Shown here piece after piece: positions 51,718 to 60,427 of a stretch of 64,000 nt of DNA. The notes below the pieces were generated by a model that was given only the letters and a program-made list of their open reading frames with translations, searched no databases and was not told where the DNA came from. Location of the stretch: NCBI RefSeq assembly GCF_010093235.1, contig NZ_PDWP01000008.1, positions 1-64,000 of the forward strand. Reading direction: 5' to 3'. Source of the DNA: Pseudoxanthomonas suwonensis. GTDB taxonomy: Bacteria > Pseudomonadota > Gammaproteobacteria > Xanthomonadales > Xanthomonadaceae. The translations under genes were made by a program, and so were the position numbers. Each line of letters starts with the position of its first letter. Positions within the stretch are counted from its first letter, which is position 1.

Positions 51718-53163
51718 CTACAGCACCGGCGACAGCAGGCGCGCGAAGGCTTCCGGCAGGCGGTGCCGCCACAGGCCCATCGGACGGTCCAGGCGCACCC
51801 TCGCGGACTGTTCCATCTCGCCTTCCAGCAGGGTGGCGAGTCCGGCGCACACCTCGCGGTCGCGCAGCATCATCGAGGCCTCGAAGTTGAGCCGGAAGCT
51901 GCGATGGTCGAAATTGGCGCTGCCGACCATGCACAGGTCGTCGTCCGCCACCAGGGCCTTGGTATGGAGCATGCGCGGGCCGTACTCGTACACCCGGACG
52001 CCGGCCTTGAGCAGTTCGTCGAAGTATGAACGCGCCGCCAGGGTGACCAGCAGCGAGTCGGTGCGCCGCGGCACCAGCAGGCGCACGTCCAGCCCGCCCA
52101 GTGCGGCCGAGGTCAGGGCCATGCGTGCTGCCTCGCCGGGCACGAAATACGGGGTCGCCAGCCAGACGCGCCGGCGCGCCTCGTGGATCGCGGCCACCTG
52201 CAGGCGGTGGATCGCCTCCCAGGACGAATCCGGGCCGGATACCAGCAGCTGCGCGAAGATCCGCCCGCGCGCGGACTCGGGCCAGTAGGCGGCGTCGCCG
52301 AACCGCGTCGGCTCGCAGCAGTCGGCGTAGATCCAGTCCTCGACGAAGGCCAGCTGCATGCTGCGCACCACTTCGCCCTCCACTCGCATGTGCAGGTCGC
52401 GGAAGGGGCGTCCGGCGATGGTCTCGTCGTGGTCGTCGGTGATGTTGATCCCGCCGATGAAGCCCAGCGCACCGTCGATCACCACGATCTTGCGGTGGTT
52501 GCGCATGTTCAGCCACGGCCGGGTGAATGGCCGGAACTTCGTCGGGTGGAACCAGCAGAACTGGCCACCGGCCTCGACCAATGGCCTGAGATGGCGGTCG
52601 CGCAGCGGACCGGAGCCGACGGCATCCAGCAGCAGGCGCACCTCGACGCCGGCGCGCGCGCGCTCGACCAGCGCCTCGAGCAGGCGTCCGCCGGTCTGGT
52701 CGGGACGGCAGATGTAGTACTCGAGGTGGATGTGGTGGCGCGCCCTGGAGATGGCTTCCAGCAGCGCGGAGTAGGTCGCATGGCCATCGACCAGCCAGTC
52801 CACCCGGGTGGCGGTGGACGGCGGCAATCCCGTGGTGGACTGGGCCACGCGTGCAAGCTCCACCGCGCTGTCGTCGGCCGGGCAGATCGCCGAATAGTGG
52901 CCCATGCCCGAGCGGGTGCGCCCGCGTCGCAAACGCTGCCGGGTGATGCGCTGCGGCCCGAGCAGGAAATAGATGAGGAAGCCGATGTAGGGCAGCAGGG
53001 CCAGGGACAGCACCCAGCTGAGGGTGGCGACCGGCTCGCGCTTCTGCAGCACGACCCAGGCCACCAGCCAGGGGATGTACAGCAGCCAGGCCACGACCAG
53101 GTAGAGGCCGATGTGGGGGATCGAGCTGAGCGCCTGCCAGGCGCTATCGAGGAGGTCTGACAT
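51718..53163 (-). CDS. cls: Cardiolipin synthase
   Basis: 481 residues, ClsA-type. Two N-terminal membrane helices (about 18-40 and 48-68) and two phospholipase D catalytic motifs: [17 protein letters not shown] (HxKxxxxD, about 225-240) and [21 protein letters not shown] near residue 405. The enzyme makes cardiolipin from two phosphatidylglycerols in the inner membrane. GPQRITR after the second helix is family-typical. Confidence 0.94.
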   Translation of the reverse strand: MSDLLDSAWQALSSIPHIGLYLVVAWLLYIPWLVAWVVLQKREPVATLSWVLSLALLPYIGFLIYFLLGPQRITRQRLRRGRTRSGMGHYSAICPADDSAVELARVAQSTTGLPPSTATRVDWLVDGHATYSALLEAISRARHHIHLEYYICRPDQTGGRLLEALVERARAGVEVRLLLDAVGSGPLRDRHLRPLVEAGGQFCWFHPTKFRPFTRPWLNMRNHRKIVVIDGALGFIGGINITDDHDETIAGRPFRDLHMRVEGEVVRSMQLAFVEDWIYADCCEPTRFGDAAYWPESARGRIFAQLLVSGPDSSWEAIHRLQVAAIHEARRRVWLATPYFVPGEAARMALTSAALGGLDVRLLVPRRTDSLLVTLAARSYFDELLKAGVRVYEYGPRMLHTKALVADDDLCMVGSANFDHRSFRLNFEASMMLRDREVCAGLATLLEGEMEQSARVRLDRPMGLWRHRLPEAFARLLSPVL

Positions 53164-53247
53164 GCGCGGATTCTAGGCGGGCCTGGTGCGGCGCGGGATG
53201 AGGATGCCGTCGCAGGGGCTGAGACGGCGCCATGGCAGGCTTGGACC

Positions 53248-53495
53248 ATGCACGGACCTGCGATCAAGGGACGCGGCGCGCGCGGCTACCTGCCGGGCCG
53301 GTTCGAGACCACCACCACCGAGGCGGTGGACGACGGCTGGGCGCCCCCGGAGGCCGACACCGAGTCCGGCCCGGACCCGCTGCGCCCGCGCACCCAGGTC
53401 CACGAGGAGACCGCGCGCAGCATCATCACCCGCAACAACTCGCCCGACGTCGGCTTCTCCCAGTCGGTCAATCCCTACCGCGGCTGCGAGCACGG
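53248..53495 (+). pseudogene. Radical SAM protein (PA0069 type), 5' fragment cut by insertion
   Basis: About 82 codons of a radical SAM family protein: [14 protein letters not shown] at the start, then [20 protein letters not shown] and PYRGCEHG. In intact members the next residues are CVYCFARP, which complete the CxxxCxxC iron-sulfur cluster motif. Here the reading is broken after GCEHG by foreign sequence that adds MSLP and a stop. Only the first Cys remains, so no active protein can be made. The rest of the gene should lie beyond the right end of the inserted element. Confidence 0.88.
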
Positions 53496-53540
53496 TATGT
53501 CACTGCCCTGACAACGTCCTCACACCTGCTAGGTGAATCA

Positions 53541-54842
53541 ATGACATACAAGCCGGCGGTGAACAATTATCGGACTGAGATGAACTACGACGTCGAGGTG
53601 CGCAGAAGTGCTCGGGGACGCCTAAGTGCCATGGCGGCGATCGTGTCGCCGGTTCACTTGCCGTCCGGCTTCTGCTTTCTGGTATCCCGCGCCAGTGGTC
53701 GGCCCGCACAGCCGGCCTTTGACTTCTTGACCAGTGCCTATCTGGCCGGGGCTCAAGTCAGAGAACTGATCTGCGCCGAGAACACCATCAAGGCGGTGGT
53801 CGACGATCTTTCGGACTTCCACCACTTCCTGGATGCCCATAGCCTTTGGGTCCACGACGTGGGCGAGGAGGCGTTGGAGCAGTACCTGCGCAGCATGACT
53901 ACCCTCAAGTCACCTGTGACCGGGCGACCCTACGAGCGGTCAACGGTCTTGAGGAGACGATCATCGGTCACGAGGTTTCTGCAGTTCTGCCAAGAAAGGG
54001 GTCTTCTCCGGCATCGGTTCAAAATCGAGAGCAGCCCCACGCCTAGCGGCATCGCACAGCGCTTCGCTCCGAATCTCCCTGGGCCTCGGGCAGATCCTAT
54101 CGACAAGCTGGTCCGTGCTATCGAACCCCCCCTGCTTCGGCCCCTACTCGACGAGCTGGGGCCAGCGCTGGTCAACTCGGTCGATGAGGATCTAGTCATC
54201 TCGCCGCAACCATCTGTCAGCAGACTCATGGCCGAGGTCTGTCTGAACACCGGTCTCCGACGTGCCGAGGCGTGCTCACTCCGAGTCGAGCAAGTAGTCA
54301 ACGTCCATTTGGAGGGGCGCGACCCTTTCACCTCCATTGCGATCTCAGTGCGAGGAAAGGGAAGAAAGCTCAGGCAGGTTCCATTCCCTGTCTGGCTGCT
54401 CACCGCCCTTCGCTTCTACGCACAGAACGTGCGAGCTCACATCGTCTCAACGGCCATCAAGCAGAACCGTCGGCTTGCTGATCATGGCTATCTGTTCGTG
54501 ATCGAAAAGGGCTGCCGCGGCGTGAAAGGTCGACCAATCACTCCAAAATACTTCAACAAGATCTTTGCAAGTGCACGCGAGCGGATGCTGGCCCGACTGA
54601 TGCGTGACGATCCCGAACTCCACAGGCTTGCGAAATCCATCCGAATCACCATCCACGCGCTACGTCATACATTCGCACTACTTACCTACATACAACGCAG
54701 AAACTTCGGTGACGCGTCTCCGGGCAAGTACGTGCAAGCTGTCCTTGGCCATTCATACCAAGAAACGACAGAGCGGATCTACCTGAGGAGCTCACACGTG
54801 TTCGAGTCCGAACTTTCAGAAGCGATGGAGCAACTCTTGTGA
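53541..54842 (+). CDS. tnpA: Tyrosine recombinase, first of trio (TnpA-like)
   Basis: 433-residue integrase. The catalytic set is complete: Arg240 in NTGLRRAEACSL, a Lys in the GKGRKLRQVPF hairpin, His372 and Arg375 in HALRHTFALL, His in VLGHSYQETT and nucleophile Tyr414 in RIYLR. An N-terminal SAM-like core-binding domain covers about 70-180. The ATG at 53541 follows AGGTG, 45 bp inside the element; the frame is open upstream through the target gene but is not conserved. It is followed 38 bp later by the second recombinase. Confidence 0.92.
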   Translation: MTYKPAVNNYRTEMNYDVEVRRSARGRLSAMAAIVSPVHLPSGFCFLVSRASGRPAQPAFDFLTSAYLAGAQVRELICAENTIKAVVDDLSDFHHFLDAHSLWVHDVGEEALEQYLRSMTTLKSPVTGRPYERSTVLRRRSSVTRFLQFCQERGLLRHRFKIESSPTPSGIAQRFAPNLPGPRADPIDKLVRAIEPPLLRPLLDELGPALVNSVDEDLVISPQPSVSRLMAEVCLNTGLRRAEACSLRVEQVVNVHLEGRDPFTSIAISVRGKGRKLRQVPFPVWLLTALRFYAQNVRAHIVSTAIKQNRRLADHGYLFVIEKGCRGVKGRPITPKYFNKIFASARERMLARLMRDDPELHRLAKSIRITIHALRHTFALLTYIQRRNFGDASPGKYVQAVLGHSYQETTERIYLRSSHVFESELSEAMEQLL

Positions 54843-54880
54843 CAACGAAAGGCTGAAGTTCCACGACAAGGCGACCAGAC

Positions 54881-56692
54881 ATGCCGCGAAAGGGCTCGGG
54901 AAAATCAAGGTTCTCAGACGATGCGAGGATGAACGGCGGGGAGGCGACTTCGCCCTGGACGCTTCTTGAGAACAATGGAAGGCTGGAGATTCACTTCCGC
55001 ACTGCAAACGATCACGTCCCTCACTGCCTGGGCCTGACGAATTGGACAAAGATCGGAGGAATCGCTCCGCTACTCGCCAATGCCTTCGCCTCACTACACG
55101 CTACGTCATCCAAGCAGACGCGTCGAACCGCTTCGAGATCGATTAGCGACTCCTTTGTGCCGTGGCTTGTCGACCAAAAACTGTCCTTCAGTGACAGGCT
55201 GGAGCTCCCGCGTGATCTTCTTACGCGCTACTTGTCATTTTTGAAAGAACGCACTAATGAGGACGGGACCCCGTACGCCAACTCCACCAGGATGCATTAC
55301 TGGAGGTACGTTGCAACTCTAATAGTAAAAGTGGCGTCCGGTCAGCCGACCGTCGAGATCGATGTCCCGTCGCGGCCATTCGCAGGAATGAACATGGCCC
55401 CGACAAGGACCAAGAGGCCAGACCGTGATGCCATAGCATCCACGCTTCTCTTCGCGGCAAATGCAGCAATCCAAACCATGGATGCGGTGGACTCGTTCTT
55501 GCCTGGGCTGCACAGCGCGATCGAACGACTCGACTCTGGCCTAAGCCCCAACTGGGAAAGTCTGGAAGACCTGGTCGCTCATCTAGTTGACGAGTACGAC
55601 GGGGTGCTCCCTCCGCGGAAAGAGCTAGTCAAGCTGCCTATCTGGTCCTCCATCGAAGCACATGGGTACACAAGAATTCGGCGACTGATCAACCCTGTCG
55701 CTAATGATCTGATGCCATTCTTCCTGCTGATGGCGGCGCACAGTGGATGGAACCAGCAGCCGCTCGCACATCTCCGGCTATCCAACTGTGTCCTGAGGTC
55801 CCTCCTGGGCACGGAGAGGCTGACCATTTCGGCGGAGAAGCTCCGTGCAGGCTCCATCGTGAGGCGCTCCTTCGCGCTCACGGGTACCCGGCTGTCGCCT
55901 CACGCGATCATTGAATTCATAACGCGATGGACATCAGTCCTCAGGGCTAATGCGCCCGATCCGGTGAGGGATGATCTTTGGCTTCACTACGTCGCAGCCG
56001 CAGGCAGGAACTCGTATAAGAGAATGCACGTCGACTCACTTGCGTTGAGGCTGAGATCTGCCGTTCTCAATCCGACAGCCTACGTTCTCCGATACTGTGA
56101 GGAAAACGGGCTGAAATTCACGGGACTTCAGGAGATGCGCCTCGCGTTCGCTGAGCGTGCAAGTGAAGTTACAGGCGGGGACATGTTGGCCCTTCGGGTC
56201 CTACTCGGCCATAAGGACGTGTCGACCACTAACACTCACTACAGAACAGCGGAAATGCAGCGCCGAGATGCGGAGGCCCTGGCGGGAGTTCAAGCCGCCA
56301 GAGAGCGCTGGATCACGAGTGATGGCAAGGTGGACCATAGACGTGCAAACTCCGAGCGAGCGGCGGCGACCCCTGGGTTCACGTGCCTGGATCCATTCGA
56401 TAGCCCTCTCTTCGGCCAGCGCAAGGGCCGGATGTGCGACGCCTACGGACGCTGCCCTACATGCCCGTTGGCAGCTTCCGATCCGGACATTGGCTATGCA
56501 CTCGCACGCTTCCACCAGCTAAAGGCGGCATTCGAGGCGGCGCGTACCACGTTGGGAGCCGCGGCGTGGAAGATTAAGTTTGCGAAGGAATCGGAAGAGC
56601 TGTCGCATAGGTGGATCCCGCGAGCCTCCTCTGCCGAAGCGTTGGAGCGCGCGCGCCAGCTATTGCTTCCGCCACTGCCCGAGATTGAATGA
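54881..56692 (+). CDS. tnpB: Tyrosine recombinase-like protein with altered active site, second of trio (TnpB-like)
   Basis: 603 residues. The C-terminal catalytic-domain fold is recognisable, but box I reads SGWNQQPLAHL with Asn291 where the first catalytic Arg should be. In box II QEMRLAF the usual His is Gln, while Arg420 is kept. His444 in LLGHKDVSTT and Tyr454 in THYR are present. A cysteine cluster near residues 500-535 (CLDPF, MCDAYGRCPTCPL) looks like a zinc-binding finger. It ends one base before the next gene begins. Confidence 0.85.
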   Translation: MPRKGSGKSRFSDDARMNGGEATSPWTLLENNGRLEIHFRTANDHVPHCLGLTNWTKIGGIAPLLANAFASLHATSSKQTRRTASRSISDSFVPWLVDQKLSFSDRLELPRDLLTRYLSFLKERTNEDGTPYANSTRMHYWRYVATLIVKVASGQPTVEIDVPSRPFAGMNMAPTRTKRPDRDAIASTLLFAANAAIQTMDAVDSFLPGLHSAIERLDSGLSPNWESLEDLVAHLVDEYDGVLPPRKELVKLPIWSSIEAHGYTRIRRLINPVANDLMPFFLLMAAHSGWNQQPLAHLRLSNCVLRSLLGTERLTISAEKLRAGSIVRRSFALTGTRLSPHAIIEFITRWTSVLRANAPDPVRDDLWLHYVAAAGRNSYKRMHVDSLALRLRSAVLNPTAYVLRYCEENGLKFTGLQEMRLAFAERASEVTGGDMLALRVLLGHKDVSTTNTHYRTAEMQRRDAEALAGVQAARERWITSDGKVDHRRANSERAAATPGFTCLDPFDSPLFGQRKGRMCDAYGRCPTCPLAASDPDIGYALARFHQLKAAFEAARTTLGAAAWKIKFAKESEELSHRWIPRASSAEALERARQLLLPPLPEIE

Positions 56693-56693
56693 C

Positions 56694-58724
56694 ATGGCCA
56701 TCAAGAAGCAGATACAGCCCGTTCTAGAAGGGCTGCTTTGGGTTGTGGACCAGCCAACTCCGGGCCAGAAGTGGACCTCCGTCGAGCTTGATTGGAATGT
56801 CACCCTCAGCAAGGATGAGCGGCTGGGCGACGTGAGGCATCGCAGACTGCTAGAGGAGCTGCAGGCGTTCCTGCGCCTCGCGCTCACAAAGCCGACTTCA
56901 GCGGTTCGCGTCAAGCCAGGATCGCTCTACTCGACGTTCAGCGGACTGGTAGAGCTAGCCCGTTTCATGAGGAATCGAAACCTTACTTCGATAAGCCAGG
57001 TTACCTCGCAGGAAAGTTGGGAGTTCGTCGAGTTCTTCCGATCTCAATACAAGGCAGGGAGCGCAGACGTAGGGCGGCCCCGTGGCGTGACTTTCGCATC
57101 AGCGTTGAAGGTGTTGCATTGCTTGACGCAGATCCACGCTATTCGAATTCCTCTCCGCGACGCAGGTTTTGCGACACTTCCCGAAGCTCCCTATAGCGGG
57201 ATGAGTACCTTTGCAGTAGTGACGAACTACTTGAAGTTCGAGAGGCCAAAACCACACAAGCCGATCCCGGACCACATCGCTGTCCCCACCTTGAGTCGCG
57301 CTGCTTCGTGGGTTCTTGAAGGTGGAGCTGATGTCGTCGAGATACAGCGCCTCGTGCTCGAGCTAATGCGGGATAGCGGTCTCAACAAGAGAGCTGCGCG
57401 TAGCCGGATCACCAAGATGATCACGGCCTACACGTTCAAGAAGGACGTGCGCACCGGGCACCCGTGGATGGAGCAGATTCGTGCGCGTAATCGACTGACT
57501 CCTGACGGAGGAAGGTGGCGTCTGACGCCTTTCCAGAGCACGCGGCGTCTCATTCTCGACATGGTTGCCGCTTGTATTACGCTGATACAAGGCGCCACTG
57601 GAATGCGCGCGCATGAGCTGATCGGTCTAAGAGCTGTGCGACGAGAAGACGGGTCATTGCAATGCGTCGAGAGTGAGCTATCAGCCGACGGCCTGATGGA
57701 GGTTTTCTACCTCCGCGGAATTACTGCAAAGCGCCAAGCGGAGACACATCGGTGGACGGCTGGTCTACGTCCAACTGGCGTAGATGAGTTGCCATTACCG
57801 GTGGTGGCCGTGAACGTTCTGGCGGATCTACTAGATCCGTGGCGAACGCTCGCCGGTGACGATCACCTGCTCCTGACCTTCAGGACCCGGAAGTCATTTC
57901 CCGGACGCCGTAACGCCGTGGGGCGGTTCGTTAGCGACACGCTGACCCGAGTTCAACGCGAGTTTGCGCTCGATGCGTTGCTAGAAGCCGGCTATGGGGA
58001 AGAAGAAGCAGTTGCGATGTCCATGGAGATTCGTGGGCAGCGCTGGAGGACGACGTTCGCGCATGCTGTGTTTAGGACGAGTCCGGCGCTCATTTCCGCG
58101 CTTCGAGATCACTTTAGACATATAAGCGAGCTCGTGACTGATCAAGGCTACATAGGAAGCGATGCTTCATTGCTTGATGATCTCGAAAGCGAGCGGATCC
58201 AGTCGACCGCAAGGACCTTTCTCCAGATGGCGACGGGAAAGCGACTAGGTGCCGGCACTGTGCAGCGACTCATCACGCGCCACAAAGAACAACTGATGGC
58301 TGAGATATCCGAGATGCCTGGTGACGGCGATCTTGCTCGAGCCATTGCCTACGTCATGGTCAACGACGTTCGAATCTGGACGGGACGGTATGCAAGCTGT
58401 CTGATTAATCTCTTGCCGAATGCCTCACGTTGCAACAAATACGCTTCGTTGTCCCCTGGATTTGCTACGCCAGACTACGCGAACAGATCTCCAAGCGTAT
58501 GCGCGAGTTGCAACTGCTGCATCATCCTTCCCGAGCACCGAGAGTTCTGGACTGATCGTCTGGCCACGAACCTGCGGATTGTTGAGGCCGAGGAAGAAGA
58601 TGGCCTACACAGGACATCGCGGTCGATCGCAGCGAAGCGCGTGGCCCAGAGTCGCGCGATCCTCAGAGCTATCGACTCGCTCCACGAGCCTACGGGCGAC
58701 GTGCCTTCTGGCGCTTCTTCCTGA
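56694..58724 (+). CDS. Tyrosine recombinase-like protein, third of trio
   Basis: 676 residues. Box I has Arg305 in GATGMRAHELIGL. Box II is GQRWRTTFAH, with Gln in place of the common His but the Arg kept. HFRHISELVTDQGYIG supplies the late His and the likely nucleophile Tyr486. A C-terminal cysteine-rich segment (SVCASCNCC, with an upstream Cys in RCNKY) suggests zinc binding. Its ATG follows the previous stop by one base. The last 35 bp overlap the opposite-strand gene 58690-59115. Confidence 0.85.
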   Translation: MAIKKQIQPVLEGLLWVVDQPTPGQKWTSVELDWNVTLSKDERLGDVRHRRLLEELQAFLRLALTKPTSAVRVKPGSLYSTFSGLVELARFMRNRNLTSISQVTSQESWEFVEFFRSQYKAGSADVGRPRGVTFASALKVLHCLTQIHAIRIPLRDAGFATLPEAPYSGMSTFAVVTNYLKFERPKPHKPIPDHIAVPTLSRAASWVLEGGADVVEIQRLVLELMRDSGLNKRAARSRITKMITAYTFKKDVRTGHPWMEQIRARNRLTPDGGRWRLTPFQSTRRLILDMVAACITLIQGATGMRAHELIGLRAVRREDGSLQCVESELSADGLMEVFYLRGITAKRQAETHRWTAGLRPTGVDELPLPVVAVNVLADLLDPWRTLAGDDHLLLTFRTRKSFPGRRNAVGRFVSDTLTRVQREFALDALLEAGYGEEEAVAMSMEIRGQRWRTTFAHAVFRTSPALISALRDHFRHISELVTDQGYIGSDASLLDDLESERIQSTARTFLQMATGKRLGAGTVQRLITRHKEQLMAEISEMPGDGDLARAIAYVMVNDVRIWTGRYASCLINLLPNASRCNKYASLSPGFATPDYANRSPSVCASCNCCIILPEHREFWTDRLATNLRIVEAEEEDGLHRTSRSIAAKRVAQSRAILRAIDSLHEPTGDVPSGASS

Positions 58725-59115
58725 AGTCGACTACGTTTGGCGAACCGCCATTGTCGCTGCCGCCAAGCCGCTGATTCTCCAATAGCAACTCAGCGATGTA
58801 GGTATCCTTCATTTCGAGCTGCTCTTGCAGATCGCGGATCTCTGCTCGGAGTGCTGCTAAGAGCTTGCTAGTGGGAGTGCCTCGAGTCTCGGCGGATGCA
58901 GCCTCAAGAACTTCTCGTCGTAGATGAGGATAGGGGCATCCATCGTGCCCGATCAGCGTCCTGCTTACCGAAGCTTCCAACGCGACGGTGGATACATTGA
59001 TCAGCTTTCGGCCCGCTTCGGCACGCGCCTTGAGGGCAGGGTGGATTGGCTGACGAGCGCGTAGCCGCCCGATTGCACCGCGAACTTTTCGTTCTATATC
59101 GACATCGCATCTCAT
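58690..59115 (-). CDS. Small coiled-coil accessory protein (TnpC/DUF6262-like)
   Basis: 141 residues on the strand opposite to the recombinases. An HTH-like segment (KLINVSTVALEASVSRTLIG) is followed by a coiled coil (LRAEIRDLQEQLEMKDTYIA, ELLLENQRL) and a basic tail. This resembles TnpC of Tn554-type elements, an accessory factor for orientation and frequency of transposition. In Tn554 tnpC is on the same strand, whereas here it converges on and overlaps the third recombinase by 35 bp. Confidence 0.65.
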   Translation of the reverse strand: MRCDVDIERKVRGAIGRLRARQPIHPALKARAEAGRKLINVSTVALEASVSRTLIGHDGCPYPHLRREVLEAASAETRGTPTSKLLAALRAEIRDLQEQLEMKDTYIAELLLENQRLGGSDNGGSPNVVDFRKKRQKARRP

Positions 59116-59203
59116 GGCTGCCCCAATTTGACTAGGTGCATGGGGCGATTATCGCAGCCTTGCTAGGCGACAAGAAGTGGGAGCCAATCTCGCCGCCCCG
59201 TCC

Positions 59204-59632
59204 TCATTGGGTGCCTGAGTTCTGCGGGTCGGGAGGCTCGCCGAGTCTTTTGCAGATAAGTCGACGCGCGTGTTCGGCGCCGCCTCCGCCCGAATCGACG
59301 TGCTGTTCCCTGGCCGTCTGGGGCGCATATGTCTCCAAGAACATCGCAGCGTGGAAACGGTACTTTAGGGCCTCGCTTGGGAGCGCCACGCCACACTGTG
59401 CCGCCACTAACTTAGCGTAGTTCAGTTGAGCTTCGGTGGGCTCTTTGAGGTCCCAGTCCAGGCAATCCTTGAGCAATGACTCAACTTGGTGTTCCAGGCG
59501 CCGGACGAAAGTGTCCCGTACTCGCCGATCTTTGATCCGCTCGTACTGAATCGACAGGGCTTCTTCCAAACGCAGAGAGACATGCAACTCGAGTGTCATC
59601 TCAACAGCGGGGTTAACGAGGTACAAAGGCAT
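59204..59632 (-). CDS. Hypothetical protein in mobile element
   Basis: 142 residues, family not recognised. An N-terminal helical part (LELHVSLRLEEALSIQYERI) is followed by EPTEAQLNYAKLVAAQCGVALPSEAL. This recalls short helical domains (PTxxQLxxA) seen in several DNA-associated proteins. The C-terminus is Gly-rich then basic. It is divergent from the HTH gene at 59748 across a 115-bp region with a perfect palindrome. Confidence 0.6.
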   Translation of the reverse strand: MPLYLVNPAVEMTLELHVSLRLEEALSIQYERIKDRRVRDTFVRRLEHQVESLLKDCLDWDLKEPTEAQLNYAKLVAAQCGVALPSEALKYRFHAAMFLETYAPQTAREQHVDSGGGGAEHARRLICKRLGEPPDPQNSGTQ

Positions 59633-59681
59633 GCGTTACCTTCATCCGCGAGTAGGCCCAAGCAGAGGCCCACCCCGATGC

Positions 59682-59698
59682 TACATGAATTTCATGTA
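59682..59698. promoter_or_regulatory. Palindromic operator TACATGAA-T-TTCATGTA
   Basis: Perfect 8-bp arms around a central T, about 50 bp upstream of the HTH gene and 50 bp upstream of the divergent gene at 59632. It is the likely binding site for the HTH protein encoded next to it. Confidence 0.7.
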
Positions 59699-59747
59699 AT
59701 CGGTAGTCGTGCCATAGCTTCCCCGGTCGCCCTTCATCAGTGCGACC

Positions 59748-60005
59748 ATGTCAGGCAAGACCATCTATTCCGTCGCGTACCGGCAACTGGTTCAGCAGCT
59801 ACGTGTCAAGCGCGAGGAAGCGGGCCTCACCCAGACAGCGTTAGCCGCGGCCTTGGGATGGCCACAGCAGCGCCTGTCCGCGGTTGAGGCGGGCGCGCGC
59901 AGACTCGACGTTGTCGAGTTTCTGGAGCTGACGACACAGCTGGGCATGTCGCCAAGCAAGGCCGTGCAGATGGTGGCCAACCTGGTTGAGCCCCAGAAGT
60001 CCTGA
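59748..60005 (+). CDS. XRE-family HTH regulator
   Basis: 85 residues: LRVKREEAGLTQTALAAALGWPQQRLSAVEAGARRLDV is a clear HTH_3 domain, with a short C-terminal helix. Small regulators of this type often control mobile-element genes or act as antitoxins. No HipA- or RelE-like partner follows. Confidence 0.88.
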   Translation: MSGKTIYSVAYRQLVQQLRVKREEAGLTQTALAAALGWPQQRLSAVEAGARRLDVVEFLELTTQLGMSPSKAVQMVANLVEPQKS

Positions 60006-60073
60006 GCATTCGCCAGGCGCTAGAGGCGGTCGATAGAGGCAGCCGGGGGGCGAACCTGATTTGGAGCATGCCG

Positions 60074-60364
60074 TTAGACACCCCGATGGCGCGGCCGCCT
60101 AGACAGCGCGGCAGCGACTTCTCGCCTGATCCGCGACTCGTGCCGGGCGGCCCAAATCTCGCAGCCGTGCCGTCCGCATTCCATACTCCGGCAGTCCCGC
60201 ATCACAAGTGGGGCTTCGATGGGCCAATGGCACCAGAGGCGGGCCATCCAGGTCCCATTGACTCGTTCCTCGACGTAAGCCACCAGTACGCCCTGCAAGA
60301 ACAAGCCGTTGGAAAACTTGGCGTGCTCCCAGCGGGGAGCCCGTTTTAAGCCGTCGGGAAGCAT
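60074..60364 (-). CDS. Hypothetical small protein
   Basis: 96 residues from the ATG at 60364 (a GTG at 60394 is possible). Trp-rich centre GTWMARLWCHWPIEAPLVMR and two Cys (DCRSMECGRHGCEIW has three). No family recognised. Similar short Trp/Cys proteins occur in proteobacterial islands. Divergent from the SRAP gene by 63 bp. Confidence 0.5.
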   Translation of the reverse strand: MLPDGLKRAPRWEHAKFSNGLFLQGVLVAYVEERVNGTWMARLWCHWPIEAPLVMRDCRSMECGRHGCEIWAARHESRIRREVAAALSRRPRHRGV

Positions 60365-60427
60365 GGGCTGGCATTCTCCCCAATGCGGTCTCACGGTTTG
60401 TGACGGGCCGGGTGTACGCTCAGCCTC

